Source of the DNA: Clostridia bacterium
Lineage (GTDB): Bacteria; Bacillota; Clostridia; Oscillospirales; CAG-272
Assembly (NCBI GenBank): GCA_017411605.1
Contig: JAFQPR010000080.1
Span: 1-60,565, forward strand
Direction: 5' to 3'
DNA length: 60,565 nucleotides
In this document: positions 31,219 to 39,796 of the stretch, one piece after another
Position numbering within the stretch: the first letter of the stretch is position 1
How the letters are laid out: the number at the start of each line of letters is the position of its first letter
Translations under genes and position numbers: made by a program
Notes under the pieces: model-generated
The model's database searches: none
Told to the model about the DNA's origin: nothing
Seen by the model: only the letters and a program-made list of their open reading frames with translations

Positions 31219-33258
31219 ATGGAAAAGGCTTCGCGTAAATATAATACTATAATACCGATAAAGCTCCCGATAGAGAAGCTTGACTCCTGGGGCGAGGAAT
31301 ACGCAAAGCTCGCTGCAGACGTCGGCGCTGAGCTTTTTATCATTATAAGGAATATATTCGGTGACCGAGAGCGGTTTCTTCGCGAGATTACAGAGCTTCG
31401 CGAAAAGGTTGCCTTCTTTAAGAAAAGAGGTATCACCGTCGGAGCTTGGCTCTGCCCGACTACGGGTCACGAGGGTATGGGGCTCGTTATCGGCGAAGAG
31501 GGCAAAAAGTTCACACGGAGGCAGGTTGCAGACTATTCGGGCGGCAATCCAAAGCTCATACCGCAGGCGTTCTGTCCGCTTGACCCCCTCTTCGTTCGGG
31601 ACTTCGCGTGGAAGATGGGCGAGCTTTGCCAAAGCGGAGTTACAAGGTCGCTCTTCGAGGACGATTTCCGCCTTTCGGGACCGCCTATAACCAAGATCGC
31701 GTGCTGCTGCGAGCTACATATGAACGCCTACCGAAAGAGGCTCGGTAGGGACGTTTCGATCGGTGAGCTCCGCGAGCTTATATACGAAAACGAAAATCTC
31801 AGCTACCGCCGCGAGTGGATGGAGCTGAAGCGCGAAACTATGACCTCGTTTCTCCGCGCTCTTCGCGCCGAGGTCGATAAGTATAATCCCGAGTTCCGTA
31901 TAGGCATCAGCGCAAGCCGCTTAAATTACGATATCGACGGCGCGACGATACAGGAGCTCGCAACGGTTGCCGCAGGTAACACGCGTCCTTTCGTGCGGCT
32001 TACGGGCGCGCCGTATTGGGCTCGCGAAAATAATACTCTAAGCGCCGTGATAGAGAGTAACCGAATGCAGTTCGGCTGGTTTGCGAATACCGATATCGAA
32101 ATAATCTCCGAGGGTGACCCATATCCCAGACCGAGAACGAGGATACCCGCGGCGTACCTTGAGGTTTTTGACCAGATACTCCGCGCCGACGGTGGCTCCG
32201 ACGGTATCTATAAATATATGACCGCATACGGTGAAGGCCCCGGCTACGAGGACGGATATTATGAGTTCCACAAGAAGAACGAGAAGCTATATCATTTGAT
32301 TGATAAACTCTTCTCGAGCAAGCGTAAAATAGGTGTAAAACCTTATATCTGTCAACAAAAGTTAGCAAACGCCATATTTGACGACCTTGAGCCGTTCGAG
32401 GAGTTCGGCGCATTTTACAGGCTCGACAGCGTTATTCCGCCCGAGTCTTACCTTGTTACCGACTGCTCTGTTCCTACCTCGTACGAGTCGGGCGGCTTTT
32501 CGGGCATAGCCTTTGGCGAGAACGCAAGATACGTTGGAGATGCAGAGCTTTCTTGCGGTATGATCACCGACCTCAAGGGCGCGAAGATACTCACCGAGCG
32601 CGGAATAGATTGCGGCCTTATAGGCTATACCCGTGTTAATACTAATCCATCCGAGGAGTATTTTACCGCCACTGACACGGCAATAATTATAGGCAAGCCC
32701 TCCCCCTTCCCTCTCCGCTTCTATCGCGTAAAGACAAGAGAAGGAACAAGAATTACGAGCGTTTTCCGCTACGGTGACGACGTACCCGAGTTTGGCGACT
32801 ACAAGGCAACCTTTGACGAGGACGTAAAAAAAGAGGACTTCCCTGCCTGCTATCTTTATGAGAACGCGGACGGTCGGCGCTTCTGCGTTTATACCTGCGT
32901 TGCGCTTAACGCGCAGAACAGAGATATCTACAACGGCTTTTGCGGCGACTTCTTCAATAACTACTGCCGCCAGAGGCAAATAATCGACGCGGCAGAGTGG
33001 CTCTCGGGTAAGAAGCTCCCCGCGAAGTCGGTAAAAAATCCGCACCTCTACGTGCTTTGCGCCGAGGATGACGAGTTCCGCGTTATAGGTTTATGGAACA
33101 TCTCCGAGGACGAGATAACGCGCCCTAAGATAGAGCTTGACGCGCCGGCTGAAAATATCACATACCACCTCACCGACGGCTACACCGAGGGGGACACTGT
33201 ATATCTTACGCAGCCGATAAAGCCGTTTGAATGCGCGTTTCTCGAAATAAAAAAATAA
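31219..33258 (+). CDS. Unassigned TIM-barrel glycosidase-like protein
   Basis: A 679-residue protein without signal peptide, so probably cytoplasmic. The first 330 residues alternate strand and helix as in a TIM barrel, with candidate acidic residues in LFEDDFRLSG (near 152) and EIISEGDPYPRPR (near 293). Residues 360-600 resemble the flavodoxin-like and Ig-like tail of multi-domain beta-galactosidase-type enzymes, ending in a beta-rich domain (HLTDGYTEGDTVYL). I do not recognise the family; a GH42-like or novel hydrolase is possible. It forms an operon with a GDSL hydrolase 10 nt downstream, which supports action on an acylated glycan or glycoside. Cys-rich ACCCELH near 168 is notable. Confidence 0.5.
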   Translation: MEKASRKYNTIIPIKLPIEKLDSWGEEYAKLAADVGAELFIIIRNIFGDRERFLREITELREKVAFFKKRGITVGAWLCPTTGHEGMGLVIGEEGKKFTRRQVADYSGGNPKLIPQAFCPLDPLFVRDFAWKMGELCQSGVTRSLFEDDFRLSGPPITKIACCCELHMNAYRKRLGRDVSIGELRELIYENENLSYRREWMELKRETMTSFLRALRAEVDKYNPEFRIGISASRLNYDIDGATIQELATVAAGNTRPFVRLTGAPYWARENNTLSAVIESNRMQFGWFANTDIEIISEGDPYPRPRTRIPAAYLEVFDQILRADGGSDGIYKYMTAYGEGPGYEDGYYEFHKKNEKLYHLIDKLFSSKRKIGVKPYICQQKLANAIFDDLEPFEEFGAFYRLDSVIPPESYLVTDCSVPTSYESGGFSGIAFGENARYVGDAELSCGMITDLKGAKILTERGIDCGLIGYTRVNTNPSEEYFTATDTAIIIGKPSPFPLRFYRVKTREGTRITSVFRYGDDVPEFGDYKATFDEDVKKEDFPACYLYENADGRRFCVYTCVALNAQNRDIYNGFCGDFFNNYCRQRQIIDAAEWLSGKKLPAKSVKNPHLYVLCAEDDEFRVIGLWNISEDEITRPKIELDAPAENITYHLTDGYTEGDTVYLTQPIKPFECAFLEIKK

Positions 33259-33268
33259 GGAGTCAAAA

Positions 33269-34000
33269 ATGAACCTTAGATTTAAAAGTATTGGTAAAAA
33301 GGATATTATTTACCTAATTATAATATTTGCGCTCGCTGTGGCTACCGTCGTTTTATCGGTTTTGCTTGCGGTAAACAGAAGCTCATCCGACGAGCCTACG
33401 TACTACGAGAAGAAGTGCGAGGTATTTGCTTCGGAAAACGCCAATTTTTCACACGGGCAGATAGTTTTTATCGGTGACTCGCTCACGGACGGTTGCGCCG
33501 TTGACACATTTTATGGGGGGCTTTCACTCGCTACCTATAACCGCGGTATTGGCGGTGATACAACCGAAGGAGTGCTTAAAAGGCTCAAGCTTTCACTATT
33601 TGATATAAAGCCTGAAAAAATCGTGCTTATGATAGGAATCAACGATATCAACGGAAACCGAACCGAAAAGGAGATACTCAAAAATTACAAGGCTATCCTC
33701 GAAGAGATAAAGAAAAACCTGCCCGAAGCCGAAGTTTATTGCGTATCTATCCTACCCGTTAACAAGGACCTTGAGTCCTTCACGCATATAGACGTTGATA
33801 AATCGCGCGCCGCAGTGCTTGAGATCAACCCGAAGATCAAGGCTCTCGTAGGTGAGCTCGGCTACACCTTCGTTGACGCCTATCCATCCTTTGCCGACAG
33901 GAACGATTATCTTCACAAGAACCTTTCGGTTGACGGTATTCATCTGAACAGCGAGGGCTACGAGGTTTATTCGGAGATACTGAAGCCGTATCTGGATTAA
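33269..34000 (+). CDS. Membrane-anchored GDSL/SGNH hydrolase
   Basis: A 243-residue esterase-like protein with an N-terminal membrane anchor (about 12-37) and an external SGNH domain. Block I is FIGDSLTDG (Ser71), block II has Gly in NRGIGGDT (near 92), block III Asn in MIGINDI (near 118) and block V DGIHLN (near 227) with the catalytic Asp and His. The full set is present, so activity is likely: deacetylation of glycans or release of acyl groups. RBS AAGGAG. Operon with the preceding glycosidase-like gene. Confidence 0.88.
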   Translation: MNLRFKSIGKKDIIYLIIIFALAVATVVLSVLLAVNRSSSDEPTYYEKKCEVFASENANFSHGQIVFIGDSLTDGCAVDTFYGGLSLATYNRGIGGDTTEGVLKRLKLSLFDIKPEKIVLMIGINDINGNRTEKEILKNYKAILEEIKKNLPEAEVYCVSILPVNKDLESFTHIDVDKSRAAVLEINPKIKALVGELGYTFVDAYPSFADRNDYLHKNLSVDGIHLNSEGYEVYSEILKPYLD

Positions 34001-34087
34001 CGCATTACCACGATAATCGCGCCGCGCAGATCTTTTCTTTTTCACACTCCCGCTCGCATATTCACACAAATATTTTTTCAATTCGGG

Positions 34088-34116
34088 TTGACATATTATC
34101 ACGTTAAGGCTATAAT
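34088..34116 (+). promoter_or_regulatory. Promoter of the 34148 gene
   Basis: TTGACA (34088-34093), 17-nt spacer, TATAAT (34111-34116). Confidence 0.85.
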
Positions 34117-34147
34117 GATATTACCATTTTAAATAAGGAGGATCACC

Positions 34148-34522
34148 ATGAAAAACATCACTTGGAACAAAAAATGGAAGAGCGTTCTCGTTTGGTTAAG
34201 CGCATACCTCAGCTTTATAGCTTTCGTTCTCGTTGGCGGATATTTTTACGTTAAGGGTGACGAAGAAGAGGTACAGACCGCGACCAAGCACGCCTTTCTC
34301 GTTACTCTCATCTTCACCGTCATCAGCGCATTCTTCTCTATCTTCAATCAGATAGGCGGACTCACGGATAACTATTACCTCTCTTCAGCTTACGAATTTT
34401 ACTCTGTTTGCACCTCTATCGTAAGCATTGCGAAGATCATCGTTTTCGCTGTCTTTATCATCTTAGCGCTCGTTAAAAAAGATAACTGCGCTGAAAAAGC
34501 CGAGGCAAAGGAAGAGGAATAA
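34148..34522 (+). CDS. Small three-helix membrane protein
   Basis: A 124-residue integral membrane protein of unknown function with helices at about 13-33, 46-66 and 88-108 and an acidic/lysine tail (KKDNCAEKAEAKEEE). Strong promoter, AAGGAGG and a strong terminator indicate a monocistronic gene with high expression. The size and layout are like DUF4870-type proteins but no diagnostic motif was seen. Confidence 0.65.
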   Translation: MKNITWNKKWKSVLVWLSAYLSFIAFVLVGGYFYVKGDEEEVQTATKHAFLVTLIFTVISAFFSIFNQIGGLTDNYYLSSAYEFYSVCTSIVSIAKIIVFAVFIILALVKKDNCAEKAEAKEEE

Positions 34523-34545
34523 TTCCCGCCTTATACTTAATACAA

Positions 34546-34592
34546 AAGCTGTCCGAGAGTGGAAACGAGCACTCGGGCAGCTTTTATTTTTT
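34546..34592 (+). terminator. Terminator of the 34148 gene
   Basis: Stem AAAGCTGTCCGAGAGTG / CACTCGGGCAGCTTT with ATTTTTT after it. Confidence 0.9.
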
Positions 34593-34657
34593 GACGATCA
34601 TTGAATTTGTCAGACATTTGTGGTATACTTGATTTGAACACGCCCGGGCGAGGAAAC

Positions 34658-35560
34658 CTAAAGAACAAGGCTTTTTCCTATGGTCGCCAGGTGGCGAAGC
34701 GCCTCTGGCAAAAGCCTATCGGGATAATTCTCAAAATAGCCGCCGCCAACCTCGAAGTTGAAGTTACCGGAATATCCTACCTCGCCGAGCGCGGATGCGA
34801 TATCATCCCAATCCATAGTACCGTAGGTATAGGGCTTGGTGTGCTTATCCTCGTTGAGATAGGTTTCCTGCGCGTGGATTATCCTCGTCGTACTACCAAG
34901 CTTGCGTATAGCGTCACCTACGCCGATACCCGTGTCGCGCTCTGTGAGATAAAGGTGACCGAAATCGGGGCAAGCGCAAAATCTGTCGCTCCCCAGCTCA
35001 TCTATGAACTCGAGTATCTCCTCGGGGCGTGAGCAGGTCGATGAGCGGATATTGCCATCGGCATCGCGCTTCCACATCGGCTCGATAGCCGCTATAACGT
35101 CATACCGCTCAAGCTCGGGTATAAGCGAGCGGTAAAACTCAAGGTTAAGCTCGTGGCACTCCTTTCGCTCGGCATCACCGAGTCTGCCCGCCGTTCTTAT
35201 CGGGTGGATGACCGTATAGCGCGAGCGCAGAAGGTGAGTCGCGTGGATATTCAGCCTCGTGATATCGCAATACATATCCCCTTTACCGTTAAAATAATAG
35301 CGGTCGCCGAAGAGCGAATGCGTCTGCCCTACCTCAAGTCCGCAAGCAGAGATGCCCTCGTAAATCTTAGTAAAATGCTCGCAAAACTCGCCCTCGGACA
35401 TACCGTAGCCCGTGACCCGTCTGATATCCTCGGCATCATCCGCAAGGTCGATGCTCAGGTTATAATCAACCGCGTCAAAACCCGCTTCCTTTATCATTTT
35501 AAAGGCTTTATCAAAGCCGACCCTGGCTAAAAGATAGCCCGTGCTGACACTTATCTTCAC
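34658..35560 (-). CDS. Sugar phosphate isomerase/epimerase-like TIM barrel
   Basis: A 300-residue AP-endonuclease-2-fold protein (xylose isomerase-like barrel). Metal-binding acidic and histidine positions are visible in QTHSLFG (near 79), VIHPIRT (near 117), AAIEPMWK (near 158), CPDFGHLYL (near 195) and IHAQE (near 229). Relatives isomerise or epimerise sugars or keto-inositols, or cleave 3-keto-glycosides together with Gfo/Idh/MocA dehydrogenases, of which three are in this window. GTG start with GGAG 7 nt upstream; no in-frame ATG fits better. Precise reaction unknown. Confidence 0.82.
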   Translation of the reverse strand: MKISVSTGYLLARVGFDKAFKMIKEAGFDAVDYNLSIDLADDAEDIRRVTGYGMSEGEFCEHFTKIYEGISACGLEVGQTHSLFGDRYYFNGKGDMYCDITRLNIHATHLLRSRYTVIHPIRTAGRLGDAERKECHELNLEFYRSLIPELERYDVIAAIEPMWKRDADGNIRSSTCSRPEEILEFIDELGSDRFCACPDFGHLYLTERDTGIGVGDAIRKLGSTTRIIHAQETYLNEDKHTKPYTYGTMDWDDIASALGEVGYSGNFNFEVGGGYFENYPDRLLPEALRHLATIGKSLVL

Positions 35561-35635
35561 AATCCCGCTCCAAAAAACTTTTTCTTAAGTTTATCACAAC
35601 GTACCTTAAATGTCAAGCGGAGAACACGCAACGAA

Positions 35636-35770
35636 TTGCAACCTTGCGACAGTATGAATTGACACCTAGTGTCATAAATTGCCTTCGACATGAATTCTGC
35701 CCTCGTCACATCCGTTGCAATTCAATTCATGGAGTAGGCGAAGCGCCAACGAGAAATCATGGCGTAGCCA
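35636..35770. repeat. Degenerate mini-hairpin cluster
   Basis: Contains TTGACAC-CTA-GTGTCA, GGCGAAGCGCC-like and GGC-GTA-GCC palindromes separated by variants of AATTCATGG/AATTGCC. No gene. Similar to the other hairpin clusters but with a different linker. Confidence 0.5.
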
Positions 35771-35777
35771 ACAAAAA

Positions 35778-35822
35778 AACGGTAGAGATATTGTTATACA
35801 CAGTACCTCTACCATATTTTTG
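35778..35822. terminator. Terminator before the 35840 lipoprotein end
   Basis: GGTAGAG...CTCTACC stem with ATATTTTTG on the plus strand; on the minus strand it lies 18 nt past the lipoprotein stop. Confidence 0.7.
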
Positions 35823-35839
35823 TATACTATTATTTACAA

Positions 35840-36220
35840 TTACTCAAGAATTTGGATTTTTATTGCCACGACCTGCGGCGGTAAGCTTCTCATAACCTGA
35901 CCGTTATAGGATATCAAAATTATATCTCCTTCGTTGATATCGCTAAGCGTGATAGCCTTACCGTCCCTGCCTTCGTACTTCGTTTCTGCCGAGGTGAGGA
36001 TGCGGTATACGCCAAACGAGCCCTCGCTATCCTCGGTAGCGGTGACCTCCAGCTCATCACTCGACACGCTGTTCACGGTTGCTTTGATTTTATAATACGC
36101 AGCCGAGTCCGTCAGCGTTCCGTTCGAGGTGTCGCTTTTACCTTCATCTTTATTCCCTGTGCAGCCGACAAGAAGCGACAGAGAGATTATCATCAATATG
36201 CTTTTAATTATTCTTTTCAT
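35840..36220 (-). CDS. Small lipoprotein, function unknown
   Basis: A 126-residue exported lipoprotein with signal peptide and lipobox SLLVGC (Cys at about 20), a Ser/Asp-rich linker and a compact beta-barrel-like domain (about 40-126; KIKATVNSVSSDELEVTATED, then LSDINEGDIILISYNG) reminiscent of OB-like DUF3221 proteins. No catalytic motif. An XRE gene is 56 nt upstream of it on the same strand, possibly in the same transcript. Confidence 0.65.
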   Translation of the reverse strand: MKRIIKSILMIISLSLLVGCTGNKDEGKSDTSNGTLTDSAAYYKIKATVNSVSSDELEVTATEDSEGSFGVYRILTSAETKYEGRDGKAITLSDINEGDIILISYNGQVMRSLPPQVVAIKIQILE

Positions 36221-36276
36221 ATTCTCACCTAAGTTTTAAATCAAATTCGTCCCATCTTTAGTTTATCCGTTTTCAC

Positions 36277-36519
36277 TTATTCAATTCCAAGCAAGTACGC
36301 GGGAGTAACGTTCAATATTCGGCACAAAATAGCAATTTCATAATCCGCTACAAAACGAGTGCCTATCTCAATTCTGCTGACACTATCCCTCTCAATTATA
36401 ACGCCCTCAAGCTGTAGCTTTGCCGCTAAATTTTCTTGAGATAGCTTAAGCTTCTTTCTTGCAGCCTTTACTCTTTCGCCGCAAATATTCTTTCTTCCGT
36501 TAAAATCATAAATTTTCAT
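36277..36519 (-). CDS. XRE-family repressor (short type)
   Basis: An 80-residue protein made almost only of a helix-turn-helix: GERVKAARKKLKLSQENLAAKLQ then ERDSVSRIEIGTRFV and a closing helix. The same architecture recurs at 39281, 39534 and 50361, so the genome carries a family of these mini-repressors. Start at 36519 has GGTGAT upstream; the longer frame crosses its promoter and operators. Two direct copies of a TTGTGTTAA...TAAGAAT site in its promoter suggest autorepression. Confidence 0.8.
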   Translation of the reverse strand: MKIYDFNGRKNICGERVKAARKKLKLSQENLAAKLQLEGVIIERDSVSRIEIGTRFVADYEIAILCRILNVTPAYLLGIE

Positions 36520-36531
36520 ATTATCACCATT

Positions 36532-36600
36532 TTGTGTTAATCTTAAGAATTTACTTGACTTTAACATATTTTTTGTTTTTAATTGTGTTAAAGATAAGAA
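36532..36600. promoter_or_regulatory. Direct operator repeats before the XRE gene
   Basis: TTGTGTTAATCTTAAGAAT (from about 36532) and TTGTGTTAAAGATAAGAAT (from about 36582), 50 bp apart, plus the inverted pair TGTTAAAG/CTTTAACA on the complementary strand. Likely sites for the XRE protein. Confidence 0.5.
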
Positions 36601-36672
36601 TATCATATATTTACGAGGATTATTATAAAGAATACCGACTAAAAAGGAGCACGCCGCGATTATCAAACTAAA

Positions 36673-36745
36673 AAAGAGAGAGCCGATTCAAATGGGAATG
36701 CATTAGCCCAAGTTGAACAGTTCTCTCTTTATTTTTATTAATTTT
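36673..36745. terminator. Terminator of the Gfo/Idh/MocA gene
   Basis: AAAGAGAG...CTCTCTTT arms with A and T runs, just past the stop at 36752; works in either direction. Confidence 0.6.
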
Positions 36746-36751
36746 TATCTA

Positions 36752-38038
36752 TCAGAATTTAACAAGGTCCATAACGTTGATAGGCTGACCCGATGCCATA
36801 GACTTATTAGCCGAGATACCCGTAAGGATACTCATTGCCCCGTCCACGTGTGAAGCCGCGCGGTGGAATTTATCGTACTCGGGCACGCCGAAGATATCGT
36901 TAAGGAGCACGGCGTCTCCGCCGCCGTGACCGCCCTTGCCTTCCTCGATAGGCACGTTATACGCCTCGCCGAACATGGGGTAAACCGTGATCTTCTTACC
37001 CTTTACAACGCCCTCCTTAGAGGACTCGCCGCCCGCGTTAACGTAGATAGCCTCGGTCACCTCGATCTCGATTCTTCCCTTCGTTCCCGTGAAGCAAACG
37101 CGGAAGCCCTCCCAGGGGGAGTATGCGTTGAGGGAGTAGGACATCTGCGCGCCGCTCGCGTATTGAACGAGTACGTTCATTGTATCCTCGATGCTGATAT
37201 TATCACCGAAAACGCTCTGATCTCTGATATATCCGTCGTCAGCCTCTGCGTTGAGGTAGAGCTCCTCGAGCTGACGGTTGCCCTTCATTACGAGCGCAAA
37301 GGGATCGCCCTCGGCGTTTTTCTGTCCGTGAACGCGTGAATAGAACTTGGTTATGCCGCGCTCCTCTGCGTTCTCTCTGCCGTAGAACTTGAGGTCACCG
37401 AACGCGAACACGCGCTTCGGATACGTGCCGAGCCAGAAGTTTACAAGGTCGAAGTGGTGGGTTGCCTTATGCACCATAAGTCCGCCGCTGTTTCTCTTAT
37501 CTCTGTGCCAACGGCGGAAGTAATCCGCGCCGTGAGAGGTATTGAGTAGCCACTCGAAATGCACCTGCGTGACCTTACCGATGGTATCGTTCATAATAAG
37601 CTCGCGTATCTTCGTGTTATGGGGCGCGTAGCGGTAGTTGAATGTAACGCGGAGCTGCTTACCCGTTCTCTTTATGCAGTCGATTATCTCCTGGCACTTA
37701 TTCTCATCAACGGTCATAGGCTTCTCGGAGATAACGTCGCATCCGAGCTCCATCGCCTTGATTATGTATCTGTGGTGAGTGCGGTCGATAGAGGTGACGA
37801 TAACCGTATCGGGCTTCGTTTCCTTTATCATCTCTTCAAACCTATCTGGAGTGTACGTGGGTACTGCGTGGTAGCCGAACTCCTCAACAAGCGTGCGGTT
37901 TGCATAGTCCATACGGGTCTGGTTTATATCGCAAAAAGCAACGAGCTCGGACGTTTCCGAGAATCTTTTCGCGATTGCCTGGTAATACATTCTCGCTCTG
38001 CCGCCGATGCCGACGTGAGCGTATCTTTTCTTTTCCAT
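36752..38038 (-). CDS. Gfo/Idh/MocA family oxidoreductase
   Basis: A 428-residue NAD(P)-dependent dehydrogenase. Rossmann N-terminus with GIGGRARMYYQA, then DTVIVTSIDRTHHRYI and the hallmark SEKPMT with the catalytic lysine near 103. The C-terminal beta-sheet domain has the substrate-binding HKATHHFDLVNFWLG (near 192-206) with catalytic-type histidines. Substrates of the family include sugars, inositols, amino sugars and glycosides; none can be chosen here. It is monocistronic between an XRE gene and tRNA-Val, apart from the dehydrogenase cluster at 56-60 kb. Confidence 0.9.
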   Translation of the reverse strand: MEKKRYAHVGIGGRARMYYQAIAKRFSETSELVAFCDINQTRMDYANRTLVEEFGYHAVPTYTPDRFEEMIKETKPDTVIVTSIDRTHHRYIIKAMELGCDVISEKPMTVDENKCQEIIDCIKRTGKQLRVTFNYRYAPHNTKIRELIMNDTIGKVTQVHFEWLLNTSHGADYFRRWHRDKRNSGGLMVHKATHHFDLVNFWLGTYPKRVFAFGDLKFYGRENAEERGITKFYSRVHGQKNAEGDPFALVMKGNRQLEELYLNAEADDGYIRDQSVFGDNISIEDTMNVLVQYASGAQMSYSLNAYSPWEGFRVCFTGTKGRIEIEVTEAIYVNAGGESSKEGVVKGKKITVYPMFGEAYNVPIEEGKGGHGGGDAVLLNDIFGVPEYDKFHRAASHVDGAMSILTGISANKSMASGQPINVMDLVKF

Positions 38039-38227
38039 AATAAAGCCTCCTATGCTTTTTTCTTAATTATAAAACAAGAAATCCGCAATTTCTATAAAAT
38101 TCTTGGCTATTTTATGAAAAATAGGAAAATATTGCTCAACTCTGCAAAAGTTTTTTTGAAAAACGCGCGTATAGCTCGAAGCAACGTAAGGTTTTGAAAA
38201 AACATTCTTCCCTTTTAGATTTTAATC

Positions 38228-38256
38228 TTGACAAAGGGCTGATAATAGTGTATAAT
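38228..38256 (+). promoter_or_regulatory. Promoter of tRNA-Val
   Basis: TTGACA (38228-38233), 17-nt spacer, TATAAT (38251-38256), 17 nt before the tRNA. Confidence 0.9.
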
Positions 38257-38273
38257 ACCGATGTGAATAATTT

Positions 38274-38350
38274 GGAGGCATAGCTCAGTTGGTTAGAGTA
38301 CTTGCTTGACATGCAAGGGGTCACTAGTTCGAGTCTAGTTGTCTCCACCA
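38274..38350 (+). tRNA. tRNA-Val (anticodon GAC)
   Basis: A 77-nt cloverleaf with encoded CCA: acceptor GGAGGCA/TGTCTCC, D arm, anticodon stem CTTGC/GCAAG around TTGACAT, T arm with TTCGAGT. Confidence 0.95.
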
Positions 38351-38351
38351 A

Positions 38352-38393
38352 AAAAGAAGTAACTTTTGTCTACCAAAAGTTGCTTCTTTTTTT
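38352..38393 (+). terminator. Terminator of tRNA-Val
   Basis: Long near-perfect stem AAAAAAGAAGTAACTTTTG / CAAAAGTTGCTTCTTTTTT with loop TCTAC. Confidence 0.92.
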
Positions 38394-38395
38394 AT

Positions 38396-38566
38396 CCATT
38401 GCGAAAGCAATGGCATATCATCACGCTTTAGCGTGTATATCATCGCAGCAGGCGTATCTCATCAGCCGCAGGCTGTATCCGCTTTCGCAATGATGATATA
38501 CAACACTCCGTGTTGATGATATGCAATTCCTACGGAATTGATGATATACAAGGCTTATGCCTTGAT
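38396..38566. repeat. Mini-hairpin array 4, reversing orientation inside
   Basis: Units: CCATTGC-GAA-AGCAATGG type, CACGC-TTTA-GCGTG, a CGC-AGCA-GGCG unit, CAGCC-GCA-GGCTG, then CAACAC-TCC-GTGTTG, CAATTCC-TAC-GGAATTG and CAAGGC-TTAT-GCCTTG. Linkers read TATATCATC in the first half and GATGATATAC in the second, so the array flips near 38480; ATTGCGAAAGC (38399-38409) is the reverse complement of GCTTTCGCAAT (38481-38491). Confidence 0.85.
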
Positions 38567-38590
38567 TTATTTACGAAAATATGGTATAAT
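38562..38590 (+). promoter_or_regulatory. Promoter whose -35 is the end of array 4
   Basis: TTGATT (38562-38567), 17-nt spacer, TATAAT (38585-38590). The -35 is formed by the right arm and linker of the last hairpin unit. Confidence 0.65.
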
Positions 38591-38633
38591 AAACTCAACG
38601 ATAAATAAGAATTTGACGAATGGAGATTTCAAA

Positions 38634-38924
38634 GTGAAAAGGCAATCAAGAAAATTATCATCAAAACAGCTTGCACTCGTTTTGATTCCTTTCATAAGCA
38701 CAATTTGCTGTTTAGTATACTTTCTTTTTACCAAGCGATATTACACGAAGAAATGTCTTTTTTCATTATTAAAAGCTTGTTTAGCTACCTTTGTTTTGGG
38801 TGTTGTATTGATGTTTGTTGGATTATTCTCATACACCGTAACCGCCGTAATTTCACTTGTATTGATGGGCATTGTAATGAACTTCGTTTTCTTCAAATCC
38901 TATAGCAACACAGTAGGTCAGTAA
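38634..38924 (+). CDS. Small membrane protein, function unknown
   Basis: A 96-residue protein with a basic N-terminus (VKRQSRKLSSKQ) and three hydrophobic helices (about 14-34, 43-63, 66-88). GTG start with GGAG 8 nt upstream, 38 nt after a -10 box. No family recognised. Its promoter is partly built from mini-hairpin array 4, so the array's insertion could have set its expression. Confidence 0.55.
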   Translation: MKRQSRKLSSKQLALVLIPFISTICCLVYFLFTKRYYTKKCLFSLLKACLATFVLGVVLMFVGLFSYTVTAVISLVLMGIVMNFVFFKSYSNTVGQ

Positions 38925-39177
38925 ATTCCAATTTGTCGAGCAGGCAACCGCGTGAAATTACACACCTTTTCACTGTTCTTTCGCAACAAAAAACGCATCT
39001 TTGCGACCAACGGGAGCAACATCATTTTAAGCGAAGCAAAAAACATCATATCGCCGCAGGCGATGCATCATTTGACAAACAACTGATTTTATAATTGCAA
39101 GCCGCAGGAGAGCTGACAGCGCATCTCATAACAACTAAAATTCAATAGAGGCTCTTCAATAGAAGCCTTAGTAAAAA
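38925..39177. other. Gene-free region with decayed hairpin units
   Basis: No gene. Contains ATATCGCC-GCA-GGCGATGCATCAT around 39045-39072, recalling the hairpin-plus-ATCAT units of arrays 2 and 4, and other decayed pieces. Confidence 0.45.
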
Positions 39178-39222
39178 GAGCGAAGATACCCTTTATAAGT
39201 ATCTTCGCTCCCGTTTTTATAT
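39178..39222 (+). terminator. Terminator-like hairpin
   Basis: GAGCGAAGATAC / GTATCTTCGCTC stem followed by CCGTTTTTATATTTT. Downstream of the 38634 gene and between convergent units. Confidence 0.8.
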
Positions 39223-39280
39223 TTTAGTTTTCATTATTAATTTCATTGATAATCCACAGTTCGTTTTTGCGCTTATTTTT

Positions 39281-39520
39281 TTAAACAAGCTCATCAAGAC
39301 CGACTCCGAAAATCTCCGCAAAAGCCTTAAGCTCGATATCGGTAACAAACCTTTTTCCGCATTCTATTCTTTGTATGGCGTTTTTATCAAGGTCTATACC
39401 TATGAGCTGCATTTTATCAGCAAGAGCTCGCTGGGAAAGCTTTTCCGAATAGCTCATTCTCAATTTGCGAACGTTCTCTCCACAGAGATTGTTTCTACCC
39501 TCATTTTTATTTTTGAACAT
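39281..39520 (-). CDS. XRE-family mini-repressor
   Basis: A 79-residue helix-turn-helix protein, similar in layout to the one at 36277: GENVRKLRMSYSEKLSQRALADKM then LDKNAIQRIECGKRFV and a DELV end. Thirteen nucleotides downstream of another XRE gene, so a two-gene operon. Paralogous pairs like this may form heterodimers or counter-regulate each other; that is inference. Confidence 0.8.
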   Translation of the reverse strand: MFKNKNEGRNNLCGENVRKLRMSYSEKLSQRALADKMQLIGIDLDKNAIQRIECGKRFVTDIELKAFAEIFGVGLDELV

Positions 39521-39533
39521 TTTAATATCACTT

Positions 39534-39764
39534 TTAGTCTAAGTTGAAAATTTCATCATAGGTAACAGAAAGTATATTCTTTAGAAGAATTATTTCATCC
39601 GGATATAAATGCCTCTGCCCTACCTCGATTTTAGCGACTGCGCTTCTCGTGATATCGCACCCGTTTATCTGCAGCTTAGCCGCCACTTGCTCCTGAGTGA
39701 GCCCTGCTCTTTCTCGCAAGCTCCTGATATTGCTTCCAATTCTCTTCTCGATTGATACGTTCAT
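39534..39764 (-). CDS. XRE-family mini-repressor
   Basis: A 76-residue helix-turn-helix protein: GSNIRSLRERAGLTQEQVAAKLQ then TRSAVAKIEVGQRHLYPDEI and a final EIFNLD. First gene of a two-XRE operon divergent from an AbrB-type gene. RBS GAGG. The shared 107-nt intergenic region contains GCACTTATTTAAG and the palindrome TGCAC-N8-GTGCA, likely operators. Confidence 0.82.
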   Translation of the reverse strand: MNVSIEKRIGSNIRSLRERAGLTQEQVAAKLQINGCDITRSAVAKIEVGQRHLYPDEIILLKNILSVTYDEIFNLD

Positions 39765-39796
39765 TCAAAACCTCGCACTTATTTAAGAACAACCTA

